Positions 61,211-64,000 of a stretch of DNA of 64,000 nucleotides are shown one piece after another. The first letter of the stretch is position 1, and every line of letters begins with the position of its first letter. Made by a program: the position numbers and the translations under genes. The DNA comes from Sarcina sp. DSM 11001. Lineage in GTDB: Bacteria; Bacillota; Clostridia; Lachnospirales; Lachnospiraceae. A model generated the notes under the pieces. The model was not told where the DNA came from and did no database searches. It was given only the letters and a program-made list of their open reading frames with translations. The DNA is taken from positions 137,412 to 201,411 of the forward strand of contig NZ_FNFZ01000001.1 of NCBI RefSeq assembly GCF_900101015.1, in the 5' to 3' direction.

Positions 61211-62275
61211 ATGGCAATTTCAAAAGAAGACAGGCAGAAGGCCCTGGATGCGGCACTTACACATATAGAGAAACAGTTCGGCAAGGGAGCTGTAATGAAA
61301 CTCGGCGACCCGGCTGCCCAGATGAATGTTGAGACGATCCCTACGGGATCTCTCAGCCTGGATATCGCCCTCGGGCTCGGAGGAATTCCCCGCGGCAGGA
61401 TCATTGAGATCTACGGCCCTGAGTCCTCTGGCAAGACGACAGTCACCCTGCACATGATCGCGGAGGTACAGCGCCGGGGCGGTATCGCGGGCTTTATCGA
61501 TGCCGAGCACGCCCTTGATCCGGTCTATGCAAAGAATATCGGGGTGGACATCGACAACCTCTACATTTCCCAGCCCGACAGCGGGGAGCAGGCGCTGGAG
61601 ATCACGGAGACCATGGTGCGGTCGGGCGCGATCGACATTGTCGTAGTGGACTCCGTGGCGGCTCTCGTGCCCAAGGCGGAGATCGACGGCGATATGGGTG
61701 ACTCCCACGTCGGCCTGCATGCCCGCCTGATGTCCCAGGCCCTCCGCAAACTTACGGCGGTCATCAGCAAATCCAACTGTGCAGTCGTCTTCATCAACCA
61801 GCTCCGCGAGAAGGTCGGCGTTATGTTTGGAAATCCTGAGGTGACGACCGGCGGCCGCGCCCTCAAGTTTTATGCTTCCGTGCGAATGGACGTGCGCAGG
61901 GTCGAGACCCTCAAGCAGAGCGGTGAGAGTATTGGAAACAGGACCAGGGTCAAGATCGTAAAGAACAAGATCGCTCCGCCTTTCAAAGAGGCCGAGTTTG
62001 ATATCATGTACGGCAAGGGCATCTCCTACGTCGGCGACGTCCTGGACCTTGCCGCTGCCTGCGACATCGTCAACAAAAGCGGCGCATGGTATAACTACGA
62101 GGGAAACCGCGTCGGCCAGGGCCGCGAGAACTCCAAACAGTTCCTTTTGGATCATCCGGATATCCTCGCCGAGATCGACCGCAAGGTCCGTGAGCACTAT
62201 AACCTCGATCCGGAGGGGGCCAGGACCTTTACACCGGAGGCTGCCGATGAGCTGCCGGAAAAAGAAGAACAGTAA
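61211..62275 (+). CDS. recA: RecA recombinase
   Basis: The 354-residue protein has Walker [10 protein letters not shown], the DNA-binding loops around [19 protein letters not shown] and [23 protein letters not shown], and a normal acidic C terminus. It forms the strand-exchange filament and triggers LexA cleavage. AAAGGAG lies before ATG 61211. The LexA box upstream shows SOS control. recX follows, as in many bacteria. Confidence 0.99.
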   Translation: MAISKEDRQKALDAALTHIEKQFGKGAVMKLGDPAAQMNVETIPTGSLSLDIALGLGGIPRGRIIEIYGPESSGKTTVTLHMIAEVQRRGGIAGFIDAEHALDPVYAKNIGVDIDNLYISQPDSGEQALEITETMVRSGAIDIVVVDSVAALVPKAEIDGDMGDSHVGLHARLMSQALRKLTAVISKSNCAVVFINQLREKVGVMFGNPEVTTGGRALKFYASVRMDVRRVETLKQSGESIGNRTRVKIVKNKIAPPFKEAEFDIMYGKGISYVGDVLDLAAACDIVNKSGAWYNYEGNRVGQGRENSKQFLLDHPDILAEIDRKVREHYNLDPEGARTFTPEAADELPEKEEQ

Positions 62276-62385
62276 CTGTTCAGAACCACCGCTTTCGGGG
62301 TGATCTCCTGTTTTGCGAAAAAATGATACAGCCGTTTTCATGAAATGTCATGAAATGACCCGAAGAACAAGGTTTGATTGGAGAT

Positions 62386-62460
62386 GGAATCTTGGAAGAT
62401 GAGAACTTGAAAGATGAGATCTTGAAGGATGAAAGCTGGAAAGATGAGAATTTGAAGATG
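62386..62460. repeat. 15-nt tandem repeat between recA and recX
   Basis: Five copies of AACTTGAAAGATGAG. The array is open in the recX frame (pentapeptide NLKDE) from a TTG at 62374, so it could be translated. More likely it is one more gap repeat. Confidence 0.8.
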
Positions 62461-63219
62461 ATTCTTTCCATCGAAAAACTGGACAGATACGGCAGAGTGA
62501 CAGAGTACATCCCGGAACCAACAGAGCCCACCTTATCCAAAGGGAACAGGATGACAGACTGCATGAAAACGGAGCGGCCAACCTCAGAATATTCTAAGGG
62601 TGGTCCATCTTCCAGGGGCAGTAGAATATCCGGCCGCCTGCGGGTGACGATGCAAGACGGCGAATCCTTTACAATATCCGAACGTCAGGCACTTCGTCTG
62701 GGCCTTGAGTCGGGAGCCGGGATGACACAGGATGTTTATGAAGAGATCCTTTCGGATCTCAGGAGTTCCTGTATGCGGCGCTGCGGAGCTCTCCTCGGGA
62801 ACCGGGACTACACAGTAAAAAGACTTCGTACAAAGCTGGGAGAGGCCGGGTTCCCCCCTCTGATTATTGAAGAGTGTATCGGAAAGCTTATTGATGCCCA
62901 TTACCTGGATGACCGACGCTATGCCCAGAGCTATGTGCGCAGCCATTTGAACGACAGAAGCAGGCTGAGGATCACGCAGGATTTAATGGGACGCGGAATA
63001 GCAGAATATGTGATCGAAGAAGCTTTTGCGGCGGCAGGGGAGGAGACAGATCCGGAAGAGGCACAGTTCAGACAGATTCGGTATCTGTTGAAAAAAAGAG
63101 GTTTTGACCCGGATGCACCCGATTTTAAAGAAAAGCAGAAAACCATGGCTTTTCTGCACCGAAAGGGTTATGAGCCTGACCTGATCCGGCGGGCGATGGA
63201 GTGCAGAGATGATCTATAA
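62458..63219 (+). CDS. recX: Regulatory protein RecX
   Basis: RecX binds RecA filaments and limits their activity. The three-helix repeats typical of the family are present: LLGNRDYTVKRLRTKLGEAGFPPLIIEECIGKL, YLDDRRYAQSYVRSHL, and GIAEYVIEEAFAA. The protein is 253 residues from ATG 62458; reading from a TTG at 62374 would add 28 residues made of the 15-nt repeat. No strong ribosome site marks either start. The N-terminal 75 residues are poorly conserved and hydrophilic. Confidence 0.88.
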   Translation: MILSIEKLDRYGRVTEYIPEPTEPTLSKGNRMTDCMKTERPTSEYSKGGPSSRGSRISGRLRVTMQDGESFTISERQALRLGLESGAGMTQDVYEEILSDLRSSCMRRCGALLGNRDYTVKRLRTKLGEAGFPPLIIEECIGKLIDAHYLDDRRYAQSYVRSHLNDRSRLRITQDLMGRGIAEYVIEEAFAAAGEETDPEEAQFRQIRYLLKKRGFDPDAPDFKEKQKTMAFLHRKGYEPDLIRRAMECRDDL

Positions 63220-63336
63220 AGTGCTATAGCACATGATAAGCCTCCTCTTTTTACTATTATCATGATTAAGCAGATCAAGGTGTACCTCGAAGTATTGAAC
63301 GGGAAAGGATTCTTGATCTTTCTCTGTGAGCATTAG

Positions 63337-63386
63337 ATGCCTCCTTTGCAAACGACAACCTGTTTGCAAAGGAGGCATTATTTTTG
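63337..63386 (+). terminator. Terminator after recX
   Basis: ATGCCTCCTTTGCAAAC and its exact complement form a 17-bp stem with an 8-nt loop, followed by TATTTTTG. Confidence 0.93.
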
Positions 63387-63597
63387 AAATAATGTAGTTT
63401 GATTACGAACATCTCTCTTTTGGAAAAGAAATCATTTGTGTTCATAATGACCGCGACAGGCTGCAATGAAAACTTTCGAGGGGTGTACTGCCGCCTTTTG
63501 ATTGTAATATCTGATTGCAGGTCGTGATTTCGGGCTTGAATGGAGGTGACTTGAAAAACGGTTTCTGACAGTGGTTTTTGTCATCTGTTTTACAGAA

Positions 63598-63675
63598 TTG
63601 ACAATCAGCCCGGTAATCATTAGAATATTTATTAATTTATCAGACTCCTGATTGTATACTATCGTGATAGTATAC
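63598..63675 (+). promoter_or_regulatory. Promoter and perfect palindrome of the binding-protein gene
   Basis: TTGACA (63598-63603), 17 nt, TAGAAT (63621-63626). About 20 nt past the start point lies a perfect palindrome with 10-bp arms GTATACTATC/GATAGTATAC around GT (63654-63675). It could be a repressor site acting as a roadblock, or a 5' hairpin in the message. Confidence 0.7.
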
Positions 63676-63721
63676 AGGCGGGAAAAGATACAAATCATAC
63701 TATTAAGGAGGAAATAGTAAA

Positions 63722-64000
63722 ATGAAAAAGTTGATCGTTTTTCTGTTGGCAGGAGTAATGGCTCTGAGTCTGGCAGCCTGCGGCGGTTCAGGCGGCTCTA
63801 CTACAGCTCCGGCGCAGAATGCCGGCGGTGATGCAGCTCCCGCGGAAGGCAGCGCTTCAGGCGATGTGATCAGGATCGGTGTCTTCGAGCCTTCCACCGG
63901 TGATTCCGCATCGGGCGGCAAGAAGGAAACCCTCGGCATGCAGTATGCCAACAAGAATACTCCTACCGTCGAAGCCGGCGGCAAGACCTATCAGGTAGAG
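63722..64000 (+). CDS. Branched-chain amino-acid ABC transporter substrate-binding lipoprotein, N-terminal part
   Basis: The gene runs off the window; 93 codons are visible. It has a lipoprotein signal (MKKLIVFLLAGVMALSLAAC, lipobox LAAC), a Gly/Ala/Ser linker, and then IRIGVFEPSTGDSASGGKKETLGMQYANK. That is the start of a periplasmic-binding-protein-like I domain of LivJ type. AGGAGG precedes ATG 63722. It probably begins a liv operon importing branched-chain amino acids, but the permease genes lie outside the window. Confidence 0.88.
   Translation, partial: MKKLIVFLLAGVMALSLAACGGSGGSTTAPAQNAGGDAAPAEGSASGDVIRIGVFEPSTGDSASGGKKETLGMQYANKNTPTVEAGGKTYQVE

Larger units (their letters stand above)
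63220..63721. other. 502-bp gap with terminator and promoter
   Basis: It contains the recX-side terminator (63337-63386), about 200 bp in which nothing is recognised, and the promoter with palindrome of the next gene. A TGACA/TGTCA hairpin lies near 63567-63583. Confidence 0.6.

Overview
The window looks like chromosome of an anaerobic, spore-former-type Firmicute, most probably a Lachnospiraceae member. This rests on established gene-family and synteny knowledge. The evidence is a cysS-mrnC-rlmB-sigH run, IMP synthesis split into a PurO-like cyclohydrolase plus a stand-alone AICAR transformylase, a butyryl-CoA-dehydrogenase-type flavoprotein, a giant 2-hydroxyacyl-CoA dehydratase activase-like protein, KtrAB under a KdpDE-like pair, Gram-positive envelope genes (dlt, LCP) and a GAAC-N4-GTTC SOS box before recA. 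No rRNA, tRNA, CRISPR array, prophage or transposase gene was seen.

Layout. 1-5258: end of a YARHG protein, a membrane-anchored TPR/RsiV-like protein overlapping tail to tail with an XRE regulator, then the split purine pair. 5258-5454: a 197-bp terminal-inverted-repeat element. 5507-13509: housekeeping genes (ispF, cysS, mrnC, rlmB, sigH, a YfbR-like nucleotidase, trmD, a zinc-finger-less DnaJ). 13808-14953: acyl-CoA dehydrogenase (minus). 15169-20728 (minus): a K+ uptake operon ktrB-ktrA-small membrane protein-kdpD-like-kdpE-like. 21140-28962: phosphatase lipoprotein, mobB-moaC fusion and moeA, an ArsB/NhaD-type transporter, a ZapA-coiled-coil protein and a PTS EIIC-like membrane protein. 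29556-36248: galE and a reordered D-alanylation operon. 36458-43810: hybrid histidine kinase, barnase-like lipoprotein with barstar, phosphoesterase, LCP ligase, PAP2-like protein. 44338-52133: glyA, a gene-free 1.4-kb region with a consensus promoter, and the activase (minus). 52506-64000: a 2038-residue Ig-repeat surface protein, a rhomboid-like protein, a degenerate sigma-like protein, recA, recX and the start of a branched-chain amino-acid binding lipoprotein.

The most unusual material is non-coding. (1) A candidate transcript of about 970 nt (45965-46934) has a perfect TTGACA-17-TATAAT promoter, many hairpins and a terminator, with no convincing ORF. (2) The 3' part of that transcript holds one copy of a structured element whose second copy lies inverted at 13566-13732. 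The two share single-stranded segments but their stems differ by compensatory changes. (3) At least a dozen intergenic gaps contain short tandem repeats (units mostly 13-22 nt) whose sequence is private to each gap. (4) Two further small RNA candidates have their own promoter and terminator.

Unusual proteins are an activase with a LEA-like Ala/Lys/Glu repeat between its two cysteine motifs, a ZapA protein with exact 11-residue repeats, and a MobB-MoaC fusion with a good internal start for free MoaC. All assignments come from reading the sequence; no database search was run.
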